Positions 21,841 through 33,372 of a stretch of DNA of 64,000 bases are shown one piece after another; the first letter of the stretch is position 1, and the number at the start of each line of letters is the position of its first letter. The stretch is from Lepus europaeus (taxonomy: Eukaryota; Chordata; Mammalia; Lagomorpha; Leporidae). The DNA lies in NCBI RefSeq assembly GCF_033115175.1, contig NC_084832.1, positions 15,551,342 through 15,615,341 on the forward strand, given 5' to 3'. The position numbers and the translations under genes were made by a program. The notes beneath the pieces were generated by a model. The model worked only from the letters and a program-made list of their open reading frames with translations. It was not told where the DNA came from and made no database searches.

Positions 21841-22455
21841 TTTTTCAGAATTTTTTTTTTTTTTTAGTTTTCAGAATATGTGTGCCTGTCACTCTATCTT
21901 GACCAAAAATTAAAATGACAAGGCATATAGTTTAATGGCATAAACCAAGGAAAATCTGCAAAATACCAAAGTAATGAAGAGGTGATCCAGTTTTACTACT
22001 AAGCTCTATGGACTTCAACAGCACGGGGTTGATGCAGGAATGGGAAAATAAAACGATAGAGTGCAGTAGAAAGCCTACAAGCAGATCCTCACATATGTGA
22101 AAATGTGATTTGTGACACAGCAGTCAAACATGTGAGAAGATATTTGTTAAAGAGTAAGAGTGCTGGGAAAGTGGGCTAGTCATTTGCAAGCATAAATTCC
22201 CATGTCATATCTTTCAGTAACAGCACATTAGCAGGCAGGATAATCTAAATGCTGTACATACAGCTGTTACAAATATTTTGATGCCTCAACACAATGAAAG
22301 TTTCTCATTTTTAAAAATCAGTGTAGATGTCTTTGTTCAGAAGGTAGCTTTTCTGCAGTGACTCAGGGACCTAAATTCCTTTCAAGTTATGGCTCCTTCC
22401 CTGCCCAGACCTCAGCATCCTCTTTTCCTTCACCCCTTCTTAACCCTCTTTCTTC
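21841..22455. other. Unclassified intergenic sequence
   Basis: Opens with a T homopolymer at about 21849-21865; nothing else recognised. Confidence 0.4.
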
Positions 22456-22798
22456 TTTTTAATTTTTAAATATTTATTTATTTATTTGAAAGGCAGAGTT
22501 ACAGAGAGGCAGAGGCAGAGAGACAGAGAGAGAGAGAGGTCTTTCATCCACTGGTTCACTCTCCAGATGGTTGCAATGGCTGGAGCTGCGCCAATCCGAA
22601 GCCAGGAGCCAGGAGCTTCTCCTGGGTCTCCCACGTGGGTGCAGGGGCCCAAGGACTTGGGTCATCTCCTACTACATCCCCAGGCCGTAACAGGGAGCTG
22701 GATCGGAAGTGGAGCAGCCAGGACTCAAACAGGCACCCATATGGGATGCCGGCACTGCAGATGGCGACTGTACCAGCTATGCCACAGCACCGGCCCCA
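22456..22798 (-). mobile_element. CSINE
   Basis: Antisense old-type copy: tttgaaaggcagagttacag, gaagccaggagccaggagct, ccacagcaccggcccc end. Confidence 0.92.
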
Positions 22799-23235
22799 CC
22801 ATCTTTTTGTTATTGCATTGGCAATCCCTGGTCACAGTTCTCTCCATTAGATCTGGTTGTAGATCCTCATCTGGTACAAGATAAGTTGTCTAGTTACTGT
22901 CCCCAACTCCAATACATAAAGGTAGAGCAGATCAAATATGACTACAATACAAAATCTTCAGAAAGAAAGGAAAGCACAAGGGACAAGAGTCATAGGAATT
23001 CCTAAACTCTGCCCCGAGACAGCTGAAGACACAGCTCCTTGGTAGTGCAGGAAGTTCCAGACCGGACTCAATTCTGTTCTCTAAGAGGAACTTTCCACTG
23101 TCAGGGGCTGTCTCATCCTTACTCCCTTATGGTGGTGGTCTCCAACTTTATCAAGACCCTGTCATCATGTGGGGGGCAGCATAGACTTCTGGGTTCTGCC
23201 CCCAGAGCTTCTGACTTCCTGAGTCTAGGTATCCT
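22799..23235. other. Unclassified intergenic sequence
   Basis: No repeat or gene supported. Confidence 0.35.
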
Positions 23236-23240
23236 GGTTT

Positions 23241-23241
<1 letters not shown>

Positions 23242-23282
<41 letters not shown>

Positions 23283-23520
23283 TTCCCTCCTCTGATTCAC
23301 TCTCCAAATGCTTTCAATAGTTAAGATTGGATCAGACCCAAACCAGGAGCCCAGGACTCAGTCCAGGACAGCCACTTGGGTGGCAGGGACCCAAGTACTT
23401 GAGCCATCACTGCTGCCTCCCAAAGTGTGCACTAGCAGGAAGCTGGAATCAGGAGCAGAACTGGCACTTGAATGCAGGTACTCCAAAATGCAATGTAGGC
23501 TGTCCCAGCTGGTGTCTTCA
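23242..23520 (-). mobile_element. CSINE, old, with (GA)n expansion
   Basis: Antisense old copy. Its GA-rich 3' module has expanded into a pure (GA)n run at 23242-23279, followed by gggtggcagggacccaag and gcaggaagctggaatcagg. Confidence 0.75.
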
Positions 23521-24405
23521 TGTTGTATGGCTTCCCCGTAGTTTTTTTTTAAAAGCCACATTGCAGTTTATTTAACAACAAAACTCCACCAGAAACTTAA
23601 TGGACTTCTCATCGGTTTGCCTCCAATAAATGCCATGTTTGAATAGCCATGTTGCTTCTTACATAGACAGAATTCTCAATCTAATTCATACTTTGCTTTC
23701 CATTCCCCAAGCTCTACTGTAGCCGCAATCATTGTGATGGCAGGTACCGGGAGGTCAGCTCATAAAATAACCTTGAGTTGGAAAGAAATAACCTCAATTT
23801 GAGCTTGGCCACAGGGCCTAAGCCTTCTGTGCAGTGAATAATTCCTAATGGGCCTTTGTTGCTATAACTACTTTTTCATTCTAACTTTTTTAATCCTGGC
23901 TCAGGGTGTAGCAACAGTCGGCTTTGCCAATCTTTCGACCCCTAGACTTCTGGACTCTGTCCATTTCTCTCCATCTCTGCTCTCCAATCATGTCTTGCTT
24001 GAGCACGTCTTTTTTTTTTATACTTTGATGTAATCAGGGACTAGAAACCAACCTACACTAACATTTCTGGCTTTTATCAACTACTTCCTGCAGAACTGCA
24101 TTTATACCAGGCATTTGGTCTGCTTTCAAAATTACAACAGGCAACATTTTATGCTTCTACATTACACAGCTCTCCATATTTCTGTCTTGCTTTATCTTTC
24201 TCCTTGCTGCTTGTCACCCATCCACTATGTCAGTGCTGTGTAGTTTAGAGTTTTTAAAGGCGGCTTCACATTTCAAGATATCAATTTCCATATTGCAAAG
24301 CTGACAAAACAAAGTACCCCAGAAATTTAGTGACTAACATGATAGACGTTTTTTCTTGCTTAAATGACTGCACCAGTGCAGGTGTTTCTGATTAGCAAAC
24401 ATCTC
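23521..24405. other. Unclassified intergenic sequence
   Basis: No gene or repeat supported. Confidence 0.35.
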
Positions 24406-24407
24406 GT

Positions 24408-25020
24408 CAGCTCTGGATGCTATAACAAATATCATAGACTGGGTGGCTTATAAACAGCACAAATATATTCCTGGAGGCTGGCAGTCTGAGATCAGGTTGC
24501 CAGTACAGTTAAATTCATAGAAGGACATTTTTTCACTGTGCATCTCTGGGATCTTTCTTATAAGGGCATTAATCTCATTCATGTGGGTACTTCCCTCATA
24601 ACCTAATTTGCTATCATTGATCTTTATTTATTTATTTATTATTTTTTTTTGACAGGCAGAGTGGACAGTGAGAGAGAGACAGAAAGGTCTTCCTTTGCCA
24701 TTGGTTCACCCTCCAATGGCCGCCGCGGCCGGCGCGCTGCACTGATCCGATGGCAGGAGCCAGGTACTTCTCCTGGTCTCCCATGGGGTGCAAGGCGCAA
24801 ACACTTGGGCCATCCTCCACTGCACTCCCGGGCCACAGCAGAGAGCTGGACTGGAAGAGGAGCAACTGGGACAGATTCCAGCACCCTGACTGGGACTAGA
24901 ACCCGGTGTGCCGGCGCCGCAAGGTGGAGGATTAGCCTATTGAGCTGCAGCGCCCGCCTGCCTATCATTGATTTTAACCCCTAGCACCATTGAACTGGAA
25001 GGTAGAATTTAACATGAAGG
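24408..25020 (-). repeat. MaLR LTR (MLT1-like) split by a CSINE
   Basis: Antisense MLT1-type LTR: gctataacaaatatcatagactgggtgg (24419 onward), tcctggaggctggcagtctg, ttcttataagggcattaatctc. It continues after the CSINE with a degraded end. An old solo LTR of a non-autonomous ERVL-related element. Confidence 0.6.
24622..24961 (-). mobile_element. CSINE with 11-bp TSD
   Basis: Antisense young-type copy. TSD ctatcattgat (24611-24621 and 24962-24972). Inserted in the MLT1-like LTR. Confidence 0.93.
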
Positions 25021-25660
25021 TGTGGAGAACTTAATTATTTCGCTGTAGCAGCAGGCTATTTATCTGAATGTAGTGATTCAAGTATTTGTGTTCCTTCCAC
25101 CTGTGGCTCCAGTCATCCTAGGATCTCAGAGGCCTTGCAGCATTGTGGGTGGGGAAACAGAGAAGGAGGCACACACAGCTCCCATAAGTGGCCCTCACTT
25201 CTACTCCTAGTCCATTGGCAAGGATTAGCCACATGGCTGCATTACATGCGAAGAAGCGTTATTTCATTAAACTGTGCACCTGCTTCCCAACAACAACTCG
25301 GGATCCTTGGCAGAGAGTCATCCTCCTTGTCACAAATATGGAACACCACTCAGTAGCACTTCAGGAGACACCAGAAAAATACTCTTAAGGATTGTGTAAA
25401 GGAACAAATTTTAAGTAAGCATCATAAAACATAAGCCATAAATAAATTAATGTTGTCCAATGATGTTAAAAGCATTAAGAATTTCTATTCATCCACATAT
25501 ACAATGAAGAGCATAGAAAAGGCAAGCCTCAAGCAGAGAGAAGATATTTGCAATATAAACAGCTGACCTTACATTCACAGAATATATAAAGTACACATAT
25601 GAGTGAATAAAACAGACAACTCAGTAGAAGCTAAGAAAACACATACAGATCGGGAGTACC
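25021..25660. other. Unclassified intergenic sequence
   Basis: No gene or repeat supported. Confidence 0.35.
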
Positions 25661-25664
25661 CCAC

Positions 25665-25884
25665 AAAGCTCATAGAAAAATGAGATTAAAAGTAAGCTTA
25701 TTTTGAGGTTAAAAACTTTGAAGGCCATTCACATGAAGGCTTTTACAAAGTTCATGAAAAACATGTATTATGAAAAAGCTCATAGAAAAATGAGATTAAA
25801 AGTAAGCTTATTTTGAGGTAAAAACTTTAAAGGCCATTCACACCAGGGCTTTTACAAAGTTCATGAAAAACATGTATTATGAAA
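25665..25884. repeat. Tandem duplication of a 110-bp mariner-MITE-like unit
   Basis: Two nearly identical copies of 110 bp (25665-25774 and 25775-25884), each from aaagctcatagaaaaatg to aacatgtattatg, differing at only a handful of positions. The unit contains mariner-type end motifs (ttcatgaaaaa, acaaagttcatg). Confidence 0.9.
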
Positions 25885-25965
25885 AAAAAAAACATGCATT
25901 GTGATATTTTTTTGTATTGAAATAAACAGCTTTTAATTCCATTTTTTAATGAACTGTTTTATGTG
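25885..25965. repeat. Mariner-type MITE end
   Basis: agcttttaattccattttttaatgaactg at about 25929 is the inverted counterpart of the cagttcat...aattaaaagct-type terminus; probably the other end of the element that was duplicated. Confidence 0.4.
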
Positions 25966-26193
25966 AAAAATCTGCTTGAATGCATTAAAATTCAGGGAAA
26001 TACAAAGCTGTACTACAGCAAGCTGCCATTTCACATCCATCAGACTGGTTAATGCTTCAAAGTTGTATAATATGAAGTTTGGGTAAGGAGGTTTGCCATA
26101 GCACACTCATTACAGAGCTGTTGGCAAAGGGAATTTACATGCCAATTTAGAAAGGTAGTGAGTCCCAGGGTTTTATTTCTCATATCCTTTAAA

Positions 26194-26223
26194 ACACACA
26201 TGCACACACGCACACACACACAG
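26194..26223. repeat. (CA)n simple repeat
   Basis: Interrupted acacacatgcacacacgcacacac run. Confidence 0.9.
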
Positions 26224-26520
26224 TTGTCCCTCAGTATCCACAGGGGATTGGTTCTAAAACCCCATGCAAATACCAAAATCCGTACATGCTCAAGTTCTTT
26301 GTACAGAACGGTACAGAGTGTGCATATGACCTAAGGACGTCATCCTGCTGACTATAGATCATGTTTACACTACTTACAACGTATGTGCTGTCTGAGTAGT
26401 TGTTACTCTATATGGTTTAGGGTATAATAGCAAGAAAAAAAAAAGATGTGAATGTTTAGGACTGATACAAAAATGTTTTCCAGATATTTTCAATCCATGG
26501 ATGGTTGTGTCCATGATAGA
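26222..26520 (+). mobile_element. Tigger-type DNA transposon relic (MER2-like)
   Basis: Begins gttgtccctcagtatccac and continues with ggggattggttctaaaacccc, ataccaaaatccgtacatgctc, tttagggtataatagcaag and tttcaatccatggatggttg, the MER2/Tigger order. Non-coding, about 300 bp, mammal-wide old element. Confidence 0.65.
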
Positions 26521-26600
26521 TGATACATAGCCACAGATATAGATACATGAACATAGATATAGACATAGATATCTATGTATGCACATATGCATACACATAA
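26521..26600. repeat. AT-rich (ATAGAT)n-like low-complexity tract
   Basis: Degenerate agatatagatacat repeats with alternating purine-pyrimidine runs. Confidence 0.7.
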
Positions 26601-27350
26601 TTGATTTCACAATATATTTATGTACAACCATCTTTTGAGACTATGACATGAGAGTTATGGAAAAGCTGGCCCAGGGATCACTTGTACCTCCACTGGATAC
26701 GTTTCATAGCGCACGATAACTTCTTTGTCCTGTTGACCTATCGTGGAGCTGCCCCTGTATTCCATCACCATATAAGCAATGGACAGCCCAAACACTGATT
26801 CTGAACAAACCCTCCTCATTTCAGTCTTTCGCGGGTGGCTGAATAAGGGAGTGAGCGTGCAGAGCAGGGAAATCTTTCCTATGCCACCGCCCAGGCCTCT
26901 GGAGGAAGCACACCTTCTGTTTGTGTCAGGGGGTTAATTAACAAGAGTTGGTGTCACTTTCAATAATTACTAGGAATCAAAATTTACAGAAGGCATGGGC
27001 AGGACCTGGCAGCTGTACCACAATAAATCTGCCTCTGACCACACAACTGCAGCTGTTACAGCTCAGAACGTATTTTTCAAATCACCTTGGCTTCTTGGAA
27101 GCCTGACCATGGATATCACCTGATTTCTGCAGAGTTCCTAGGATTTGAAAACAGCAAGAAGGGCCCCACAAACGCCATACGGATCTACTCTGTGGCTTTA
27201 ATCACTGGCATGCCTCATTCTCCATTTCTTGGAGGAATGAATTTTCAAGGCTCTTATCCAGGAACCAAAATTGAAGGCAAGAAGTGCTCTCTTCTCTGTT
27301 AGCTTTCAAGTGGAAATAACCAGTTCTTACAATAAACTGTAAGATGTAAT
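26601..27350. other. Unclassified intergenic sequence
   Basis: No gene or repeat supported. Confidence 0.35.
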
Positions 27351-27354
27351 AACA

Positions 27355-27650
27355 CGCATTTAGATTAGCTGTTAAGATACCTACATTCCACATCAGAGTG
27401 CCTGGGTTTGATATTCAGCTGGGGCTTCTGACTCCAGCTTCTTGCTAATGTGGACTCCGGGAGGCAGCGGGGATGGCTCTAGTAATCTAGTCCCTGCTAC
27501 CCTGCCACCCACAGGGGAGAACTGCATTGAGTTCCCAGCTTTCCCTGGCTAGGCTGTAGCTGCTGGAGGCATTTGAGAAGTGAATCAGAGGATTGAAGTT
27601 CTCTCTATGTCTGTCTGTCTGCCTGCCTTTCAATTTTTTTTTTTTTTTTT
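27355..27650 (+). mobile_element. CSINE-related, old copy
   Basis: gattagctgttaagatacct start, gggcttctgactccagctt, ggcatttgagaagtgaatcag, then ctgtctgtctgcctgc and a T run. Confidence 0.65.
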
Positions 27651-27974
27651 TTGACACAGCCTAGAGGAGGTGGAATCTGTGGTGGGAGACACAGAGAAAG
27701 AGGCAGAAAAATGCAGTTGAAGTTTGAACGTGCATTTGGGGAGTGTGAGATGAAATCTTCTAGAATCCCGCTCAAATGTGAACAGCACTCTAGATACCCT
27801 TTCGAATGCTACACTGAGAACCCAGCCAACCACTCCTTTTTCTCCCTCTGGCAAAATTTTGCTGCCCAACTTGACTCAAATGCCAGAAACAAAATAACCA
27901 CTAGAGGGCATAGAAAACCTTACTAGAAATGGAAGTGCCGCAGAGAAAATCAGCAGTGGCTGAAAGAAGTTGGA

Positions 27975-28083
27975 TTAGGGAAAACACATATTTGTCTTTT
28001 GGGGACTGGCTTATTTCGCTAAGTATAATGGTTTCCAGTTGTGACCATCTTGCGATAAAATAAAAATTAAAAAAAAAAAAATG
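27975..28083 (+). mobile_element. Micro L1 insertion, 109 bp, 5' part inverted
   Basis: Flanked by agaagttgga at 27965-27974 and 28084-28093. About 80 bp is antisense to the L1 ORF2 end (gacaaatatgtgttttccc and ccagtccccaaaagac in reverse complement). It then switches to a sense-looking AATAAAAATT plus poly(A) tail. A complete twin-primed insertion in miniature. Confidence 0.7.
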
Positions 28084-28224
28084 AGAAGTTGGAAATGCCG
28101 GCTTAGCCCAGTACAGTTAGGAAAGACAATGTGAGGATGCATGGCTATCCAATCTCTCTCTTTAAAATGTGATTCTCCTGTTGGAACGTTAATTAAATTG
28201 GAAAAATTATCTGAACCCCTATTT

Positions 28225-28780
28225 TCATTACAGCACAATACACAATTGCTAAGATATGGAATCAACCCAGATGTCCATCAGCTGTTGACTGGATAGAGAA
28301 ATTGTGGTTATATATACACTATGGAGCACTAATTAGCTGTAAAAAAAATAAGAAAGAAAGAAAAGAAAAGAAATCCTGTCTTTCAATAAAATAGGTGCAA
28401 TTTGAAACCTTTATACTTAGTGAAACAAGCCAGTCCCCAAAAGACAAGTACCATATGTTTTCCCTGAACTGTGGTAACTAGCAGAGTACAAAAAAATGTA
28501 ATCTGTATGAGCGAAATTGGCATTTTGGGATTTGATGATTTTTACAGCCCTTGTCTCTTCTGTTGAGGAACAGTGTTCGTACTGTTTTCTTCTTCAGACT
28601 ACTTGAACTCTTTTACTTACTGTAGGGTTAACTATACTATCATTAAGTAAACTGAAAATAGATCTTCGTAAAACTTAAGAGTGGGAACACACAAGCGAGG
28701 AGGAAGAAGGGTTGGAGTTTGGGTGGAAAGGAACATGAAACTTGTATGACAAATTTTTAAAAATTTAAAAATTAGTATGT
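28225..28780 (+). mobile_element. L1 3' end, older copy
   Basis: ORF2 C-terminal remnant (gctaagatatggaatcaaccc, ggatagagaaattgtgg) followed by 3' UTR (agtgaaacaagccagtcccc, cagagtacaaaaaaatgtaat) and an A-rich end. A GAAAG run near 28349-28371 marks the poly-lysine codon region. Confidence 0.8.
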
Positions 28781-29057
28781 GCACTAATACAAGGCAATTC
28801 TATACCTACTGTATAATTTAAATTACAGATACCAGGTTCTGTTTTTTTAATTCAATCTAGAAAGATCCTCTGTAAGAAGTCATAGAGTGAATATTAAACA
28901 GTACATTTTACAAAATCAATATTTTCCTAACTGTTCTTCTTATAAAAGATTCCAAAGGATCCAGGAACCAACAGCGAAGTAGGATCTAGTGTGTGGAGAT
29001 AGCCTTTGGGAAATAGCAGGGCCTTGATTTTTGTTTATTTTTTAAATCTATTATAAA
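28781..29057. other. Unclassified AT-rich sequence
   Basis: No gene or repeat supported. Confidence 0.35.
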
Positions 29058-29392
29058 ATTTTGTTTATTTATTTGAGAGGTAGAATTACAGACATTCAGA
29101 GAGAGAGAGAGAGAGAGACATAGAGAGAGGTCTTCCATATGCTGGTCTACTCCCCAAATGGCAGCACCTGCCAGAGCTGGGCTGATCTGAAGCCAGAAGC
29201 CAGGAGCCAGGAGCCTCTTCTCGGTCTCCCAAGCAGGTGCAGGGGTCCAAGGACTTGGACCATCTTCTACTGCTCTCCCAGGCCATAGGAGAGAGCTGGA
29301 TGAGAAGAGGAGCAGCCGGGACTCAAACCTGCGCCCATATGGGATGCTGGCGCCTCAGGTGGAGGGTTAACCTACTGCACCACAGCACTGGC
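29058..29392 (-). mobile_element. CSINE
   Basis: Antisense old-type copy with a (GA)n run (29099-29120) and a cacagcactggcccc end. Confidence 0.92.
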
Positions 29393-29970
29393 CCCAGGCC
29401 CTGTTTTAGGAATCTATTGTGTCTGGGGCTTGTTGGGATATAAAGTAATGCTCCCATGGCTAACTATTCCTTCAAGTGGCATTGGTTTCTGGCTCCTGTT
29501 TGCATTGATGCAGGCAGCTGTCATTGGTGGTGATGTCCACTTTGTGTCTGTCTCCCCAGAATGGAAGAGGTGCACCTCAGCCTGGAGGCCCTGCTTCACA
29601 ATGGAAATGAATTGCTAGGTCATGCTATGACTTCCTTTGCCAACGACATTCCCTCTGTGTTTGCTGAAGTACAAAATAGCTCCATATGACCAAAATCACC
29701 GTGAGCTACAAGCTAACTCGCATCAGCATTGATGCATAAGGAAAAACATAACCTACCCTGGGGCTGCACCTGCTTGGCAAAGGATGCAGAGGAACGTTCT
29801 TGCTTGTTACAAATGTTAGTTCATCATTTTCAGTCTGTAGGAAGAACCGAAGTCAAGAGAAAAATTGTCAAGAACATATACAAAGTTATCTTGAGAGTTA
29901 CTTGGTTAAACAGAGGTTGAGACAGATTAGAATGAAAAAAGAGAGTGATAAATGAGCCAGAGGGGATAAA
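29393..29970. other. Unclassified intergenic sequence
   Basis: No repeat or exon supported. Confidence 0.35.
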
Positions 29971-29972
29971 TG

Positions 29973-30100
29973 TGAGGGAGCTTCACAAAGTTCACAGAAA
30001 ATGAAACTAAAAGATAACTTTATCTTGATGCAAACCATTTTTTAGAGCCATGCACAGTTTTTCATTATATACATTTTCCATGAAATTTTTGAAGACAGTC
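29973..30100. mobile_element. Mariner-type MITE, about 128 bp, uninterrupted
   Basis: Left end gagggagcttcacaaagttc and right end gaaatttttgaagacagtc are imperfect inverted repeats of about 28 bp. The internal ataactttatcttgatgc matches the split copy at 2611-3509. No coding capacity. Confidence 0.65.
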
Positions 30101-31000
30101 ATCATGGAGTATACAATGAGAAAATTTCAATGTGGAAACTGCTGATGTTTATCTTTTGACTTTGGCAATAGGAACACTGATGCTTTTGGATGATACGTTC
30201 ATCTCTATCAAAATGTATAATTTCTAGACCAAAGAAATCAGTGGGCTCTCATCTAAAATTATGAGGATGGAATTCCTTGCTAAAAAAATCCACTTCATAT
30301 GCTTACTTCTGTGTTTGCCTTGAGTGAACTGCAGTGGAGCATTTCAAATCAGAATTAAATAATAGAGGAATGGACATTTAACCTAACATTTCAGACACCG
30401 AGTCCCGTATCAGAGTACTTGGGTTCATTTCTTGGTTTCACTCCTGATGAACTCCCACTGTTGGAGGGTGGCCCCTAGTTAGGTGTGGTCCAGGCTCTTA
30501 TCTCCACATGATAAACAATTCAAGTGACAAACACAGATAAAAGAGAACAACAGAGAAATATGTATCTAAAGCAAAGAAAATGTACACACTCAAGGAACAA
30601 GAGTGGACAAACTCAAGAGGGAGTCAGTTGCCCTCCACAAGATCTGGAGTTGTCTTTTTAACTGGTAAAAAGCATAGGGATTAAAAAAAAAAGCATAGGG
30701 ATTGTGCCTGGCATGGGGCTTCACTGAATATTCAGAGGAGGCAGAATTTTGGATAATGCCTGAGTGCCAACCATTTCCATGCTCCTTTTTAGATATCTTG
30801 GAAATGTCATGGCGTCAGGTGTATGGTGGGAATGGGAGTGTTGGCCATGGTTATTTTATTATAATGACTTTAAAATGACTGAAATATCATTACAGGGACA
30901 CAGCTTGTAGCCATATTGGATATTTAAAGCTGGTTCTAAGCTTGTAACATCCTGGAACTTGAACTTTCCTGGATTCTGCTATGTAGAAAGGCAAGGGGCA
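30101..31000. other. Mostly unclassified; CSINE scrap and small duplication
   Basis: A short old CSINE-like scrap lies near 30368-30465. A 15-bp aaaagcatagggatt duplication separated by an A run is at about 30665-30701. Nothing else recognised. Confidence 0.4.
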
Positions 31001-31089
31001 TTTGGATGGTGCACAGAAAAGGAGGTTTGGACGATGCATGGAAGAGGGGTTTGTACAGTGCATGAAGAGGGGGTTTGGATGGTGCAGAC
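31001..31089. repeat. Minisatellite, 24-25 bp unit, about 3.6 copies
   Basis: Units starting tttgga(t/c) and ending in gagggg: 31001-31025, 31026-31049, 31050-31073, then a partial unit. Sequence between units differs at several positions, so it is not recent. Confidence 0.85.
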
Positions 31090-31239
31090 TGGGTCATGTG
31101 GCCTGGATAGGCAATGACATTCCAAGGGACATGCTGCTGCACCATGGGCCATGCTGCCACAGTGCAAGCCATGCATGGCTGCAGGAAGCTGGCTCTATCA
31201 AATCTTCACTCTTCCCTGCTACCTCTCTCCCCACCGACA

Positions 31240-31430
31240 TTACAAGAGGCAGCAGGTACTTGGGTCCCCACCACCAACGTGGGGTTGAGTTCCTAACTCT
31301 TGGCGTCAGTCTGGCTTAGCCCCCATCACTGGGACACTTGAAGAGTGAGCCAGCAGATGGAAGATGTTTTTCTCTCTCTGTCTCTCTCTCTGTTTCTCAA
31401 ATAAATAAAACAAAATAATTTAAAAAGGAG
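31240..31430 (+). mobile_element. CSINE 3' half, old
   Basis: ggcagcaggtacttgggtccc, gagtgagccagcagatggaag, TC-rich block, caaataaataaaaca tail. Confidence 0.75.
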
Positions 31431-31514
31431 TAAGAGGAGCCAATAATCCACATAATGTTGATGATAATGATTATGATGATGGTGACAATGATAGAAGGGC
31501 TCTTTATAGCACTT

Positions 31515-31690
31515 GATTGTGAACACTTTAAATGTGCTAACTCACCTGATCGTTACAGCAATCCTATGAATTAGAAATAATTATCATGATTCCCATTTTA
31601 CAGATGGAACCAAAGCACAGAGGGTTAGGGAACTTTCCTAAGTTTGCACATAAAGATCATGGTGCAAGTAGGCTTGAAAAAAAAAAAAAA
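31515..31690 (-). repeat. MIR SINE
   Basis: Antisense MIR with tcccattttacagatgga and cagagggttagggaac blocks. Confidence 0.7.
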
Positions 31691-32099
31691 CAGGGTTTGT
31701 TTCAGGGTCTACAATTTACACTACAGATGGAACTGCTTCTCTAACAAATAAATATACTTCTCTAACCAATATATATGCTTTGTTGACAAGTATATCATAA
31801 ATTATGCAATAGTGCCATAAATAATTAATTTTAAGGAAACGACATCCCTACAACAACGTTATTCCTGCTAAAAATACATCCTCCATAATATTGCAGATTT
31901 GAGGCCCATGAAAGGAGCTGATTGGAGCAATAAAAATAAGGCAAGTTCAGCCACTCCAGTCAACAGCTCAGCATCTCCTTCCTGCCTTTTTATCCCTCCT
32001 TCATTCCCACTTCTTCCTTTACCTTTTCTCGACCTTTGCTCCCATTAATTATATAAAATTTGTTTCCACCAAGAGCATCAGAAACTTTAATAAGACTGA
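31691..32099. other. Unclassified AT-rich sequence
   Basis: Nothing supported. Confidence 0.35.
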
Positions 32100-32460
32100 T
32101 GTCTTAGTATGTTTTCTGTTACTATAACAGAAAACCACAAACTGAGATAATTTATAAGAAACAGAAGAAATCTCTTAGGCTCATGCTTCTGAAAGCCAGG
32201 CCATTCGAGAGTGAGTGGCCACATATGATGAGGTCCTTCTTGTCAATGGGGACAATCTGCAAAGTTCCAGAACTGTTCAGGGTATCACATGGCCAAAGGG
32301 GCCACACCAAAGAGAGAGCCAAGCTGGCTTTTATAACAGACCCTCTCTGGCAATAAACCATTCATCCTTTAATCCATGCATGAAGGCAGAGCATTCATGA
32401 CCTAATCAAGCAGTGCCACATACTATTAATTCACAAAAATCTTTGACTCCGAAGTGTGCA
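32100..32460 (-). repeat. MaLR LTR (MST/MLT1-like)
   Basis: Antisense: tgtcttagtatgttttctgtt, actataacagaaaaccacaaactg, ataatttataagaaacag, and later aggcagagcattcatgacctaa. Confidence 0.6.
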
Positions 32461-32905
32461 TTTTATGGCTCTTTGCAATAAAATAGGGAATATATATGTC
32501 ATTTATATTTATGCATTTGCTATTTATTTATACAAATGTACATATATATTTTATAGATACTTATACACTTCTGTATGCTAAAATCCATGGTGGTTCTGCA
32601 TAAAAGTACTAACAGATTATTATCAAGCCCCTTCTATCAGGTTCTATTTGCCTCTCAATCAGAAAACTTAATTGTAGCTTAGATAGCACCTTTCTTAGCA
32701 CATCTAATAATGACTCTGTCCTTTGTTCTAGACCCTGTCTAGCGTACTTGGGCCTCATTCCTTTGTAATCATAACCTCTACTCTACCACCAATGGCTCTA
32801 CTCCCAACCTGTGTGTACTGATGGTCCTCTTCCCCACTTAATGCTGTATAATTGTTCAGACCTGGTAAATGCCACTCTTAGGATCATTGGTTACTATCCT
32901 CACTC
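32461..32905. other. Unclassified sequence
   Basis: No gene or repeat supported. Confidence 0.35.
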
Positions 32906-32907
32906 TG

Positions 32908-33372
32908 TCTTTTATGACCTTGTCTAAATATGATCAGAGTCGGCAAACTTGGAAGGCTTCCATAGCCTTGGCAACTCATGACAACAGCCTAGGGTGGTTA
33001 CTGGCGCCATAAACTAGAGTGTCAATTTGTTGGGTCAACAACAGGAGCCACTGTGCACTTGCTCCTCACGTGGGATCTCTGTCCTTAATGTGCTATACAT
33101 TTTGATTTAATGCTATAACTAGTACTCCAACAGTATGTTTCACTTTGTGTTTCTATGTGGGTGCAAACTGTTGAAATCTTTATACTAAATTGATCTTCTG
33201 TATATAAAGAGAATTGAAAATGAATGTTGATGTGAATGGAAGGGGAGAGGGAGCGGGAGAGGGGAGGGTTGTGGGTGGGAGGGAAGTTATGGGAGGGGGA
33301 AGCCATTGTAATCCATAAGCTGTACACTGGAAATTTATATTCATTAAATAAAAGTTAAAAAAAATTTTAAAA
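32908..33372 (+). mobile_element. L1 3' UTR end, 5'-truncated
   Basis: Starts in the distal L1 3' UTR (gaccttgtctaaatatgatc) and runs through the polypurine G-rich tract (33236-33300) to aataaaagtt and an A-rich tail. No clear TSD read. Confidence 0.93.
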
